This document shows positions 35,741-44,947 of a DNA stretch of 64,000 nt, piece by piece. The DNA lies in assembly GCA_964524515.1 (NCBI GenBank), contig CAZGEA010000003.1:1-64000 (forward strand). Reading direction: 5' to 3'. The stretch comes from CAZGEA01 sp964524515 (GTDB taxonomy: Bacteria > Patescibacteriota > Microgenomatia > UBA8517). The position numbers and the translations under genes are program-made. The notes under the pieces are model-generated. The model did not search any database. It was not told the origin of the DNA and worked only from the letters and a program-made list of their open reading frames with translations. Position 1 is the stretch's first letter; each line of letters starts with the position of its first letter.

Positions 35741-36659
35741 GAGTGCTTACTTTATTCCAAGAATAAGATTTATATATCCAATCAATTAATTCCTTTGTTT
35801 CTCCAAATCTATCCTGACTCCCTAAAAGCGCAATGCCCACTCTCCTACCATTTCTATAAACCATAGAAACCAAATTCTCCCGTGCCTCCTCAGTCCATCC
35901 AGTTTTAACACCAATCACTCCATCAACTTTACCTAATAATTCATTAATATTTTTAATTTCATGTACATATTTTCCATCAACACTTTTAACAGTCTTAGTT
36001 TTAGTGCCAACTATGTTTGAAAAAACTTCATTCTTCATGGCATATGAAGACAAAATCACCAAATCCCGAGGTGTTGAAAATTGATTATAATTATCCAAGC
36101 CAGTTGGATTTACAAAATTTGTATTATTCAATGATAATTCTTTTGCTTTTTTATTCATAAGTTGTACAAATCCGTCTCTACCTTTTGGATGAATCCGAGC
36201 TAACGTCTCAGCAGCATCGTTTGCTGAATACATTAAAGTACAATCCAACAAATCACGAACTGTAAGTTTTTCTGCCTTTGCAAAATTAATCTTCTGACCT
36301 TCAACTCTAAAAACTGGAACTTCAACAATTTTTTCCAAATCATATTCCTCCAAAGAAACAAGTGCAGTCATTATTTTAGTTGTAGATGCGGGCAATACTC
36401 TCAAATCAGCATTCTTTTCATACAATGGTGAAGCAGAATTCTCATCCCAAGCATAAACTGCATTTGCAGAAAACACAGGAAAACTATCAATATTTTTATT
36501 AAGTTCTGGAATATCGGAAAGTTTACGATTATTGTTTAATGTATTTGCAACAACTTCAGTTACCACTTGAGGTGCAGGAATTATCCTGTCCCCAGTCAAA
36601 ACCAATACACAAGATGCCAGAAATATCACAGTAATTGATGATAGATCTATTAATTTCAT
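35730..36659 (-). CDS. dacA: D-alanyl-D-alanine carboxypeptidase (PBP5 family)
   Basis: A 309-residue secreted or anchored serine peptidase with an N-terminal hydrophobic segment. All three active-site motifs are present: STTK in LPASTTKIMTA, SAN in YSANDAAE and KTG in GVKTGWTEEA. It trims peptidoglycan stem peptides outside the membrane. The usual C-terminal PBP5 beta domain and membrane-binding helix are missing. It starts three bases after the aspS stop codon. Confidence 0.94.
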   Translation of the reverse strand: MKLIDLSSITVIFLASCVLVLTGDRIIPAPQVVTEVVANTLNNNRKLSDIPELNKNIDSFPVFSANAVYAWDENSASPLYEKNADLRVLPASTTKIMTALVSLEEYDLEKIVEVPVFRVEGQKINFAKAEKLTVRDLLDCTLMYSANDAAETLARIHPKGRDGFVQLMNKKAKELSLNNTNFVNPTGLDNYNQFSTPRDLVILSSYAMKNEVFSNIVGTKTKTVKSVDGKYVHEIKNINELLGKVDGVIGVKTGWTEEARENLVSMVYRNGRRVGIALLGSQDRFGETKELIDWIYKSYSWNKVSTPIF

Positions 36660-36662
36660 AAA

Positions 36663-38015
36663 TTATTTTTGTGAATTTTTTGGAGTTTCCTTGTTTAATG
36701 TTGAAAGCCGCACATCAATTCGTTCCATATCTCGAGGAAAAAGCGATGCCTCACGAACATTTGATAATTCCAGAAGTTTCATTGTTATTCTCTCAAGTCC
36801 AAAAGAAAAACCTCCTTCAGGTGGCATTCCATATTTAAAAGCTGATAAATACATTTCAAAATCACTTGAATCCATTCCACGCTCTTCAATTGCTTTAACT
36901 AATTCATCATATTTATTTATTCGCTGACTTCCACTTGAAATTTCAATTCCACGAAACAATAAATCATATGACAAACTATATTCAGAATCCTGTGGATCAG
37001 GCATTGTATAAAAAGCTCTTTTTTTAGTTGGAAAATGAGTTATTGTCACAAAATCACTTTGATGTTCCTCTTTCGCCCAAATACAAATTTCCCTCTCATC
37101 TTCAGGATTCAAATCCATCTCACGGGTTAAATCACGACCTGTTCGCTCTTGAATTATTTTTTGAGCATTACGTAGTGTTAATCTAGGAACGGATGATGGT
37201 ACGAGTGGTTTATCAATGTTATACATTTCAAAAACATCACTGCACTTTTCAGCTGCATTTTTAACCATTGATGTTCCAACAAACTCCAATGCATCAAGTA
37301 ATTCTTCAAATGATTCAATAAAAGCAATCTCAACATCCATTTGAATAACTTCTGATAAATGTCGAGTTGTAACTGATGGCTCTGCACGATAAACATGAGA
37401 CATTACAAAAACTCTCTCAAATGCACCTACACCAATTTGTTTATAAAGTTGCGGGCTTTGAATCAAAAATGCACTATGATCGTAATATTTAACTTTAAAA
37501 ACTTCTGATCCACCTTCAGTTGATGATGCTGAAATTGTAGGGGTAAATATCTCCATGCATCCAAGAGAAGCTGATGCTTCACGAAATCCTTGAGCTACAG
37601 CCTCTTGTAATCTAAAAATAGCTTGTTGCTTGGTGTGTTTTAAAGTAAGCGGTCTATGATCAAGTAAAGTAGGTAATTCAACATCCAATTCTTCCTTTCC
37701 CATATCAAGAGGAAGCTCAACAGATTGATTCAAAATCTCTAGTTTGTTAACAACAATTTCTATCTTTCCTGTAACAATTTTCTGATTAATCAATTTTTCA
37801 GGTCGCTCTTTTATCTCTCCTTCAATTGAAACCGAAGAATATAAACTAATTCCCCTAAACTGTTCACTACTTCCCACAACTTGAACTATTCCAGTTCTAT
37901 CTCTCAAATCCAAAAAAGCTATTTTTCCATGATCACGAAGAGTATTTACCCATCCTTTAAGGATCACAGTCTCACCTATCTTATTAATTGTGTCAGAAAT
38001 TAGTGTTCTCTCCAT
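36663..38015 (-). CDS. aspS: Aspartyl-tRNA synthetase, archaeal/eukaryotic type
   Basis: At 450 residues this lacks the GAD insertion that makes bacterial AspRS about 590 residues long. The OB-fold opens with GWVNTLRDHGKIAFLDLRD. The catalytic core has TTRHLSEV, FVTITHFPTKKRAFY, RGIEISSGSQRI, KYGMPPEGGFSFGLER and FPRD, in the style of archaeal AspRS. Such enzymes often charge both tRNA-Asp and tRNA-Asn, which are then amidated by GatCAB; that is inferred. TATAAT six bases before the ATG predicts a leaderless transcript shared with dacA. Confidence 0.93.
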   Translation of the reverse strand: MERTLISDTINKIGETVILKGWVNTLRDHGKIAFLDLRDRTGIVQVVGSSEQFRGISLYSSVSIEGEIKERPEKLINQKIVTGKIEIVVNKLEILNQSVELPLDMGKEELDVELPTLLDHRPLTLKHTKQQAIFRLQEAVAQGFREASASLGCMEIFTPTISASSTEGGSEVFKVKYYDHSAFLIQSPQLYKQIGVGAFERVFVMSHVYRAEPSVTTRHLSEVIQMDVEIAFIESFEELLDALEFVGTSMVKNAAEKCSDVFEMYNIDKPLVPSSVPRLTLRNAQKIIQERTGRDLTREMDLNPEDEREICIWAKEEHQSDFVTITHFPTKKRAFYTMPDPQDSEYSLSYDLLFRGIEISSGSQRINKYDELVKAIEERGMDSSDFEMYLSAFKYGMPPEGGFSFGLERITMKLLELSNVREASLFPRDMERIDVRLSTLNKETPKNSQK

Positions 38016-38021
38016 TTGTTA

Positions 38022-38027
38022 ATTATA
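38022..38027 (-). promoter_or_regulatory. -10 box of leaderless aspS
   Basis: TATAAT is followed by TAACAA and the ATG at 38015. Confidence 0.6.
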
Positions 38028-38093
38028 CTAAAACTTTAAAACAGAAGTTTGTGTATTTTAGGTACGTTCCAGGCATAAGTCAAATAACCAAAA

Positions 38094-39548
38094 CTATTTT
38101 TTATTCAATCGCTTTTTAATCTCACGAATAGCAACTCCAGTTACAACAAAAGATAACCATTCACGCGATGGCATTTTTTCATTTTTTGATTTAATAATCT
38201 CCACAACTTCTCCTCGTTTGAGTTTATAATTCAAAGTCACCATCTTTCCATTGACACGAGCTCCAGATATAAAATTTCCCATTCTAGTATGAATTCTATA
38301 AGCAAAATCAACTGGAGTAGCACCAATTGGCAAATCATAAATATCTCCTTTTGGTGTAAATACAAAAATCCGCTCTGCAAAAATATCAAACTTTACAGCT
38401 TTTACAAATTCTTCAGAATCTGAAATCTCATCCTTCCATGAAACAAGCCTCTTCACCCAAGATAACTTATCTGCATCAGGCTTAATTTCACCTTGTTCAA
38501 GTTTGTGTCCAGCTACTCCTTTTGTTTTTGCTTCAGAATATGCCCAATGAGCAGCTAATCCATACTCAGCTTGCTCATGCATAACTTGTGTTCTGATCTG
38601 CACTTCAACAATACCACCAGTTGGAGAAAAAACTTTAGTATGAATTGATTGATAACCGTTTGGCTTGGGTGAAGCAATAAAATCAGATACTCCAATTGAT
38701 GCAACAGGAGTAAAATTTTTATGAACAATTCCTAAAGCTGCATAGCAATTTTCAACAGTATCAACAATTATTCGAAGTGCAACAATATCATGAATTTTTG
38801 AAAAATCCCATGATATTTCAGGTCTCTCCAATTTTCTCCACAAAGAATATAAATGCTTTCGTCTTGCGTTTACTTGTACTTTCAAACCAGATGCTGACAA
38901 TTTCAAAAGTAATCTTCGCTTAATCTTTTTCATATCCCCCTCAGCCTTTTTATAAAATCCAAAAGATGTTGTAGTCAATCTTTTATATTCCTTTGGATAT
39001 ACATATGGAAAAGCAAGATCTTCAAGTTGAGCTTTTACCTGCCCCATTCCAAGTCTTTCAGATAGTGGAGCGTAAACCAATAGCACTTCCAACGCGTTCT
39101 CTCTTTGTTTAGATTTTGATAAATATTCAAAAGTAGACAAACTATCCAATCTACATGCAAGCCTGACAAAAACTACTCGCAAATCAGATGCCATCGCAAG
39201 AAGCATTTTAATTAAACTATCAACAAACTGTTGTGGCTTTTCCTCTCTCAATTGCAAATTTGAAATATTAGTTATAGATTCAATCAACTCTCCAATTTCA
39301 TTCCCAAATTCAGCTTTAATATCATCCACTGTGGCTGCACCACGCCTTACTGTATTATGCAAATATCCCAATGCTTGAGTTGTGTACCCCAAACCCCATC
39401 CCCCTAAAATTTCAGCAACTTTTTTTGAATGTTCATAAATTTCAACACCAGATTTTCTCTTTTGATCCATATGAGCAATTCTGGCAAAATCACGAGCCTT
39501 ATTAACTAAATCAATCTCTTGATACATTTTTTTTAATATCTTTTGCAA
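38094..39548 (-). CDS. RelA/SpoT family (p)ppGpp synthetase with degenerate HD domain
   Basis: Order of domains in 484 residues: HD-type (about 15-150), synthetase (about 225-350; DIVALRIIV, SPKPNGYQSIHT, EVQIRTQ, AAHWAYSE) and TGS (about 395-455). The ACT and helical C-terminal regions of long Rel proteins are absent. In the HD domain the diagnostic HD and following ED read HN and RR (LGYLHNTVRRG), so hydrolase activity is probably lost. A later start at 39527 is possible. It overlaps recJ by up to 38 bases, so the two are one unit. Confidence 0.9.
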   Translation of the reverse strand: MQKILKKMYQEIDLVNKARDFARIAHMDQKRKSGVEIYEHSKKVAEILGGWGLGYTTQALGYLHNTVRRGAATVDDIKAEFGNEIGELIESITNISNLQLREEKPQQFVDSLIKMLLAMASDLRVVFVRLACRLDSLSTFEYLSKSKQRENALEVLLVYAPLSERLGMGQVKAQLEDLAFPYVYPKEYKRLTTTSFGFYKKAEGDMKKIKRRLLLKLSASGLKVQVNARRKHLYSLWRKLERPEISWDFSKIHDIVALRIIVDTVENCYAALGIVHKNFTPVASIGVSDFIASPKPNGYQSIHTKVFSPTGGIVEVQIRTQVMHEQAEYGLAAHWAYSEAKTKGVAGHKLEQGEIKPDADKLSWVKRLVSWKDEISDSEEFVKAVKFDIFAERIFVFTPKGDIYDLPIGATPVDFAYRIHTRMGNFISGARVNGKMVTLNYKLKRGEVVEIIKSKNEKMPSREWLSFVVTGVAIREIKKRLNKK

Positions 39549-41178
39549 TTAATTGAATTTCTGTTTTTCCCATCCAAGTATTACTAGATATATTATACAA
39601 AATGTCCAAAATATCGCCCTTTTCAGGTTCTATCATAAATCTATCTTTATTAAAAATAAGCAGTAATATTGTGTTTGTTTTATCACTAACTTGTAATTTA
39701 AGATGCTTTTGATTCTCACCCATCTTTTTTAAATCAACAACTTTTACCTTTTTACTAACAAATGAAGGTTTTGGGTTACCCATTCCAGTTGGTTCAAAAT
39801 ATTGAATTTCTTGATAAAGTTGAGGATTACAATCAGATAATTTAATCACACAATCAGCTTTTATTTTTCGAACCAAATCATCTTCTATAATTTGTTCATT
39901 TGCAAAATTTATTATTTTTTCTCTAAATTCATCAAAATCATCTAATTTAATCGAAAACCCAGCTGCCATAGGATGCCCTCCACCAGCAATTAAATATGAA
40001 GAAAAATTACGAACTGCTTCAATAATATTAAATCCGTTTATTGATCTTGCAGATGCTTTGGCAATTCCTTCACTAAACGAAAACACAATAGCAGGCCGAA
40101 AAAACTCTTCAACCAAATTAGAAGCAGCAAGTCCAACAACTCCCTCATGAAATTCAGAACTCCCCAAAACAATAATTTTATCTCTCTCTAAATCCCCCAC
40201 ATTTCTTGCCATTTCAACAGTCTTCAAAACCATATTCTGCCTCTGAATATTTGTTTCAGTAACTAATTTTGAAAGAACTTGTGCCTTATCTTTTTTCGTT
40301 GCACAAATTAATCTAAGAGATTCCACTCCATCAGATAATCTTCCCATCGCATTAATTCTTGGAGCAATTACATAATTAATTTCATAAGTTCCAATCTTAC
40401 TCTTTTCAATTGCAGCTGCTTCACAAATTGCATCGATTCCAATTCTCTTAGTCTTTTGTAAATCTTTAATTCCATGTAAAACTATTGATCTATTCAAATT
40501 CAAAAGCGGCAATTGATCTGAAACAGTTCCAATTGCACTAAGTTCCAAACCATCTCCATAGGCAAGTAAATTGCTAGATTTTATTTCCCTTCCAATTTCC
40601 TGAGAAAATAAAAATGAAATACCTGATCCAGATGTTTGAGTTGTATGAATAACTGCAAGAGCTTGTGGTTCTTTTTGATCTCTCTCGTGATGATCAGTTA
40701 CAATTACATCAATATTCTTTTGCTTTGCATACTCAAGTGCCTCATGTGCAACTATTCCATTATCAACTGTAATTATTAAATTAACTTTTGGGTTAATTTC
40801 CAATATCTCATCAATACTCTTAACTGCCAATCCATATCCATGAGTAAATCGATTTGGGATAAAAGGCATTACATCTATTCCCAAAGAAAAAATTCTCTCC
40901 CATAAAATGGCAGTTGCACAAATCCCATCTGCATCATAATCTCCATAAACTACAACGCTATCGTTGTTTTCATTTGCAATCTTAATCCTATCAATTGCAA
41001 TCTTAAGCTGTTTCTTCTCAACTCCGTAGTCTGTTATCAAAAAATCTCTTGGATCTTTAGGATCCAAAAATTCTTGCATTTCCTGTTTTGTGTTTATTCC
41101 TCGATTTTTAAGTAAAACATCAAAAACATCTTTAACTTTACCTTCCTGTTTAATTTGCCAATTTATATTTTTTTGCAT
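39511..41178 (-). CDS. recJ: Single-stranded-DNA exonuclease RecJ
   Basis: A 555-residue DHH-family 5'-3' exonuclease. GDYDADG (79-85), VTDHHERD and the DHHA1 motif GGGHPMAAGFS are present, with an OB-type C-terminal region. It acts in recombination and mismatch repair. TATTAT six bases before the ATG predicts a leaderless mRNA, and the gene diverges from the CCA enzyme gene across a 47-base gap. Confidence 0.95.
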   Translation of the reverse strand: MQKNINWQIKQEGKVKDVFDVLLKNRGINTKQEMQEFLDPKDPRDFLITDYGVEKKQLKIAIDRIKIANENNDSVVVYGDYDADGICATAILWERIFSLGIDVMPFIPNRFTHGYGLAVKSIDEILEINPKVNLIITVDNGIVAHEALEYAKQKNIDVIVTDHHERDQKEPQALAVIHTTQTSGSGISFLFSQEIGREIKSSNLLAYGDGLELSAIGTVSDQLPLLNLNRSIVLHGIKDLQKTKRIGIDAICEAAAIEKSKIGTYEINYVIAPRINAMGRLSDGVESLRLICATKKDKAQVLSKLVTETNIQRQNMVLKTVEMARNVGDLERDKIIVLGSSEFHEGVVGLAASNLVEEFFRPAIVFSFSEGIAKASARSINGFNIIEAVRNFSSYLIAGGGHPMAAGFSIKLDDFDEFREKIINFANEQIIEDDLVRKIKADCVIKLSDCNPQLYQEIQYFEPTGMGNPKPSFVSKKVKVVDLKKMGENQKHLKLQVSDKTNTILLLIFNKDRFMIEPEKGDILDILYNISSNTWMGKTEIQLIAKDIKKNVSRD

Positions 41179-41184
41179 ATATTC

Positions 41185-41190
41185 ATAATA
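41185..41190 (-). promoter_or_regulatory. -10 box of leaderless recJ
   Basis: TATTAT is followed by GAATAT and the ATG at 41178. Confidence 0.55.
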
Positions 41191-41213
41191 TTACTTCCTA
41201 GCCCGCTAAAGTA

Positions 41214-41219
41214 TACAAT
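41214..41219 (+). promoter_or_regulatory. -10 box of the leaderless CCA enzyme gene
   Basis: TACAAT (or the overlapping TATACA at 41212) ends six bases before the ATG at 41226. Confidence 0.5.
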
Positions 41220-41225
41220 TAAAAG

Positions 41226-42581
41226 ATGAATAAAATTATTATTCCTGATGAATCAAAAAAAATAATAGAAAAAGTCTCAACAGCTGGATTTGAAATCTAT
41301 ATTGTAGGTGGAGCAGTAAGAGATGTTTTAATGGGAAAAAATGTCGTGGATTGGGATTACACAACAAATGCAAAACCTGATGAAATAACCAACATGTTTC
41401 CCGATTCATTTTACGATAACGTTTTCGGAACTGTTGGTATTCCAAGCGAAAATGGTCTCAAGGCACACGAGATCACAACTTTTAGAACCGAAAGAGACTA
41501 CAAAGATTCAAGGCATCCTGAAAAAATTGAATGGGGAAAAACACTTGATGAAGATCTTCAAAGAAGAGATTTCACCATTAATTCAATGGCAATCAAGTTA
41601 AAACAAAACAATGAAACAGAAATAATTGATCTTTATGGTGGTCAAAAAGATATAAACCATAAAATAATCAAAGCAGTCGGTGATGCCCACACAAGATTTC
41701 AAGAAGATGCACTCCGAATGATGAGAGCAATTAGAATCGCATCGCAACTCGGTTTCGAAATTGAAAAAAACACAAAAATTGCTTTAAAAGATTGTGCACA
41801 ATTAATTACAAAAATCGCCTACGAAAGAATTCGCGATGAACTATTAAAAATATTATCTTCTCAGTTTGCTGCAGAAGGAATATTACTATTAAGAGAGGTT
41901 GGAATTTTAGAAATTATAATGCCAGAAATGGAAAAAACTTTTGGAGTCGAACAAAAATCGCCAAACAGACATCATATTTATGATGTAGGAACTCACTTAG
42001 TTATGTCACTTAAAAATTGTGAATCAAACGATCCAATAGTCAGATTCGCAACACTAATCCACGACATTGGCAAACCATCAGTATTTAAAAAATTAGATTC
42101 AGGAGTAATTACTTTTTACAATCATGAAATAGTAAGTGCAAAAATAGCATCAAAACTTGCTCAAAGATTCAGACTTTCCAAAAAAGACGGTGACAAACTT
42201 TGGCGTCTTGTTAGATATCATCAATTTACAGTTGACGAAAACCAAACAGACTCAGCAATTCGAAGATTTATAAGAAATGTAGGAAAAGATTTAATCGAAG
42301 ACATGATAACTCTAAGAGTTGCAGACAGATTAGGTGGCGGTGCTCACGCCACATCATGGCGACTTGAGGAATTTAGAAAAAGAATAATAGAAGTTCAAAA
42401 AGAACCATTTTCAATAAAAGATCTAAAAATAAACGGATCAGATGTAATGAATATTTTAAATCTAAAACCAGGACCAGTAGTCGGTGAAATATTAAATAAT
42501 TTATACAAAGAAGTTATTGATAAAAAAATTCAAAATACAAATGAAGATTTAACAAAAAAATTAAAAGAAAATTTTAACTAA
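41226..42581 (+). CDS. cca: tRNA nucleotidyltransferase (CCA-adding) with HD domain
   Basis: A 451-residue class II nucleotidyltransferase: IVGGAVRDVLMGK and VVDWDYTTNA hold the catalytic loop, RRDFTINSMAI is motif B-like, and an HD domain with TLIHDIGKPSVF follows. It repairs and adds CCA ends, needed here because tRNA-Pro lacks an encoded CCA. A poly(A) polymerase role is the alternative for this family but is less likely. Its end overlaps the convergent regulator gene by eight bases. Confidence 0.92.
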   Translation: MNKIIIPDESKKIIEKVSTAGFEIYIVGGAVRDVLMGKNVVDWDYTTNAKPDEITNMFPDSFYDNVFGTVGIPSENGLKAHEITTFRTERDYKDSRHPEKIEWGKTLDEDLQRRDFTINSMAIKLKQNNETEIIDLYGGQKDINHKIIKAVGDAHTRFQEDALRMMRAIRIASQLGFEIEKNTKIALKDCAQLITKIAYERIRDELLKILSSQFAAEGILLLREVGILEIIMPEMEKTFGVEQKSPNRHHIYDVGTHLVMSLKNCESNDPIVRFATLIHDIGKPSVFKKLDSGVITFYNHEIVSAKIASKLAQRFRLSKKDGDKLWRLVRYHQFTVDENQTDSAIRRFIRNVGKDLIEDMITLRVADRLGGGAHATSWRLEEFRKRIIEVQKEPFSIKDLKINGSDVMNILNLKPGPVVGEILNNLYKEVIDKKIQNTNEDLTKKLKENFN

Positions 42582-43158
42582 CTAAATCATCTTCATCACC
42601 AATTATCATTACACGACTCTCTGACAAAACAGATTGCAAAAAAGGATCTTTTCTCTTTTTTCTAAATTCAAGTTCATCACGGCTCATAACTGTATAATTA
42701 ATCTCTCGCCCTCTCTTTGATTCCTCCATTCGCACCAATGTTGCCAGTTCAGGCAAAACTACTTCACCCACAACCAAAATATCAACCTCATCATCTCTTT
42801 TTCTATTCTTTTGCCTTGCAAACTTTCCAGAAAACATTACAAATGCAATTTTTCCTAATTTTGTTTTATTTTCAATAATTTGTGCACCAAGTCCTTTTGT
42901 CTTTGCAACAAGTGATACTAAATCTCCATACATTGGATAATCTACTCTCAACCAGTAATAAACTCTATTCCCTCTATTCTCTTTTTTTATAATACCTGCT
43001 TCAAGCAATTTTGATAATTCTCTACGAACTGCATTAATCTCTTCATTTATTGCACGTACAACACCACGTACATGGTACATCTCGTTTGGGTTAGAATAAA
43101 AAAGCTCAAGCATTTCTATTCTAACTTTAGAAGTAATAATATCGGTAAGTCCAGCCAT
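42574..43158 (-). CDS. Winged-helix regulator fused to a nucleotidyltransferase-like domain
   Basis: Residues 1 to about 85 form an ArsR-like winged helix (NPNEMYHVRGVVRAI, LLEAGIIKKENRGN). Residues about 95-194 look like a minimal nucleotidyltransferase domain, with GKFARQKNRKRDDEVDILVVG in place of the GSxARG...SDxDLLV motif. The Gly-Ser start is altered, so catalysis is uncertain. No HEPN partner gene is adjacent. Similar fusions are common in archaea and candidate phyla, with unknown targets. Confidence 0.78.
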   Translation of the reverse strand: MAGLTDIITSKVRIEMLELFYSNPNEMYHVRGVVRAINEEINAVRRELSKLLEAGIIKKENRGNRVYYWLRVDYPMYGDLVSLVAKTKGLGAQIIENKTKLGKIAFVMFSGKFARQKNRKRDDEVDILVVGEVVLPELATLVRMEESKRGREINYTVMSRDELEFRKKRKDPFLQSVLSESRVMIIGDEDDLVS

Positions 43159-43213
43159 AATATAAAAAAGAATAAATAATTAGTTCGATCTAGAAGGCAG
43201 TATAACTCGCAAT

Positions 43214-44449
43214 TTATTTAGTATCAATATCGTTTCCAGAAGGAATAGCAGAAATCCATATAAATCCTCTTACAAATGGTATCTCAGCTCCCTTTGAATC
43301 ATAAAAAATAGTTCGAGATGTATCTTTATCTTTTTTCCACGTTCCATCAATCACAATACCATTTTGAAATATCTTAACTGAACCTGTACCAACAACTTCA
43401 TAGTACATGTGTTTTTCAGAATCAACTGGCCCTCTTTCTTTTACTTGCATAACAACAACATTACTAACTTGAATTTGCTGATTATTTGTTAAATCAGTAA
43501 AAGGGTTACCTCCATTAAATCTTTTATACATATTAAGTGCAGAATCATAAGTCCAAGAAACATCATAATCATGTGCACTTTCCCAATATTGATAAGATAT
43601 AGATGTAACACTTGGAGATGAACTAGCCTTCCCATCCACAAATTTCCAAGATGTAAATGCATCTGTCCAAGGTTTACCGTTCTTGTCTTTATAAGCAAAA
43701 CCCCTTTTAATTCCTTGTTCAAATAATTTCTCAGATGATGCAACCATTTGATGCTCAGCTGGGATTGTTCGTCCAAGTCGTTCTGGATCTCTCCAAAAAA
43801 CTGGAAATCCAGAATCGTAAGTTGTATCAAAATCATTCCCTTGAGGAACACGCCAACCAATTGCTGCTAATTTTTCAATAGCACGAACTTCTTTTCCAAC
43901 TTGAGATACAGGCTTTGTGCCACCAGGACAATCACCACAAATAGCATTAGCACCACCAACATGGGTATACAAAGGATTAGTTCCATATTCCATTGCCCAA
44001 TTTATAAAATAAATTCTAGATGATCTAACTGGAGCAATACGCGTGTCAGCAGCTGATACTCCACAATAAAATACAGACATAAAACGAGTAATCCCTCCTT
44101 CTGCAACAGCTTCATAAACCACGTCAGCATGAGATAATCCCTCAACTGGTCTTGAATCAGCATGATTCTCAACCATTGCTACAATTGGGCGCCTCGTCTC
44201 CCATACATCTCGCTCAGATTTAGTAAACTTAGCACCATTAATTGGACAAGCTTCTGTTTTTGGTAAGTCTAAATTTATTTTCGATTTACCATTTGATGAT
44301 CCTGTACTTCCTATTTTCTTAATCGATGGAGAAATCTCACCCAATAAACCAAATACCAACAAACTAACAACAGTTGAAACAGCAAACATCAAAAATAGAA
44401 ATAGAAATAAACTGCGAGGTGTTTTATAAATATTTGAAAAAGACTTCAT
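43214..44449 (-). CDS. DUF3048 (YerB-like) membrane-anchored protein
   Basis: A 411-residue protein with an N-terminal membrane helix (about 12-32) and an extracytoplasmic DUF3048 module. PIVAMVENHADSRPVEGLSH and IAPVRSSRIYFINWAMEYG are family hallmarks. The function of this family, named after the lipoprotein YerB of Bacillus, is not established. A TATTAA box lies six bases before the ATG. It stands alone. Confidence 0.88.
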   Translation of the reverse strand: MKSFSNIYKTPRSLFLFLFLMFAVSTVVSLLVFGLLGEISPSIKKIGSTGSSNGKSKINLDLPKTEACPINGAKFTKSERDVWETRRPIVAMVENHADSRPVEGLSHADVVYEAVAEGGITRFMSVFYCGVSAADTRIAPVRSSRIYFINWAMEYGTNPLYTHVGGANAICGDCPGGTKPVSQVGKEVRAIEKLAAIGWRVPQGNDFDTTYDSGFPVFWRDPERLGRTIPAEHQMVASSEKLFEQGIKRGFAYKDKNGKPWTDAFTSWKFVDGKASSSPSVTSISYQYWESAHDYDVSWTYDSALNMYKRFNGGNPFTDLTNNQQIQVSNVVVMQVKERGPVDSEKHMYYEVVGTGSVKIFQNGIVIDGTWKKDKDTSRTIFYDSKGAEIPFVRGFIWISAIPSGNDIDTK

Positions 44450-44746
44450 ACTAAATTAATAACATCTATTATATTACACATACTAACCAACTCTTGTCTA
44501 CTTGACTAAGTATTAATATTAAGATCTTTCATTTCATCAGAAAGTGTCAAGTAGCAATATAAGTATCAAACTTAAATAAAATTATTAAGTTTCAATATAA
44601 CAATAAATGCCATATCATAGCCTCAAGCTAAAAATTAAAACATGCAGGTTGTGCTCGCAGTCATTATGCAATTTAGTAAAAATAAATAAAAAACATGCTA
44701 TATAGATAGCTATGTTAATAGTTAACCTTAAGGAGGTGAGTTACAA
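44450..44746. other. Intergenic region of about 297 bases
   Basis: No coding region is evident. The left part holds a two-step inverted repeat: CTACTTGAC (44498-44506) with GTCAAGTAG (44546-44554), and inside it CTTTC with GAAAG. The octamer AAACATGC occurs twice (near 44638 and 44691). The right part is the promoter and leader of the zinc-ribbon gene, with TG-C-TATATA at 44696-44704. Confidence 0.5.
44696..44739 (+). promoter_or_regulatory. Promoter and ribosome binding site of the zinc-ribbon gene
   Basis: An extended -10 TG-C-TATATA (44696-44704) and the very strong AAGGAGGTGA (44730-44739) lie before the ATG at 44747. Confidence 0.6.
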
Positions 44747-44887
44747 ATGATGTACTGCGTAAAATGTAGAGCAAAAAGAGAAGGTAAAGATTTAGAAAGT
44801 GTTACCATGAAAAACGGAAAGCCAGCTACCAAAGCAACTTGCGAGGTCTGTGGCACAAAAATGTTTAAAATTGGCAAGGCTGCATAA
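44747..44887 (+). CDS. 46-residue zinc-ribbon protein (DUF5679-like)
   Basis: The sequence MMYCVKCRAKREG with Cys4, Cys7 and later Cys32, Cys35 (CEVCG) forms a small treble-clef or ribbon zinc site. It matches the DUF5679 type found widely in candidate phyla and some other bacteria; function unknown, perhaps translation or nucleic acid binding. The ribosome binding site is one of the strongest in the window, implying high expression, and a hairpin terminator follows. Confidence 0.85.
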   Translation: MMYCVKCRAKREGKDLESVTMKNGKPATKATCEVCGTKMFKIGKAA

Positions 44888-44907
44888 GCACTTGTTTTTT
44901 ACCAAGG

Positions 44908-44939
44908 GAATCCCACTTCATTTATGATGGGATTCTTTT
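44908..44939 (+). terminator. Terminator after the zinc-ribbon gene
   Basis: GAATCCCA/TGGGATTC forms an 8-bp stem followed by TTTT. An outer pairing TTTTTTACCAA/TTGGTAAAAAA extends it to the start codon of nth at 44948. Confidence 0.75.
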
Positions 44940-44947
44940 GGTAAAAA

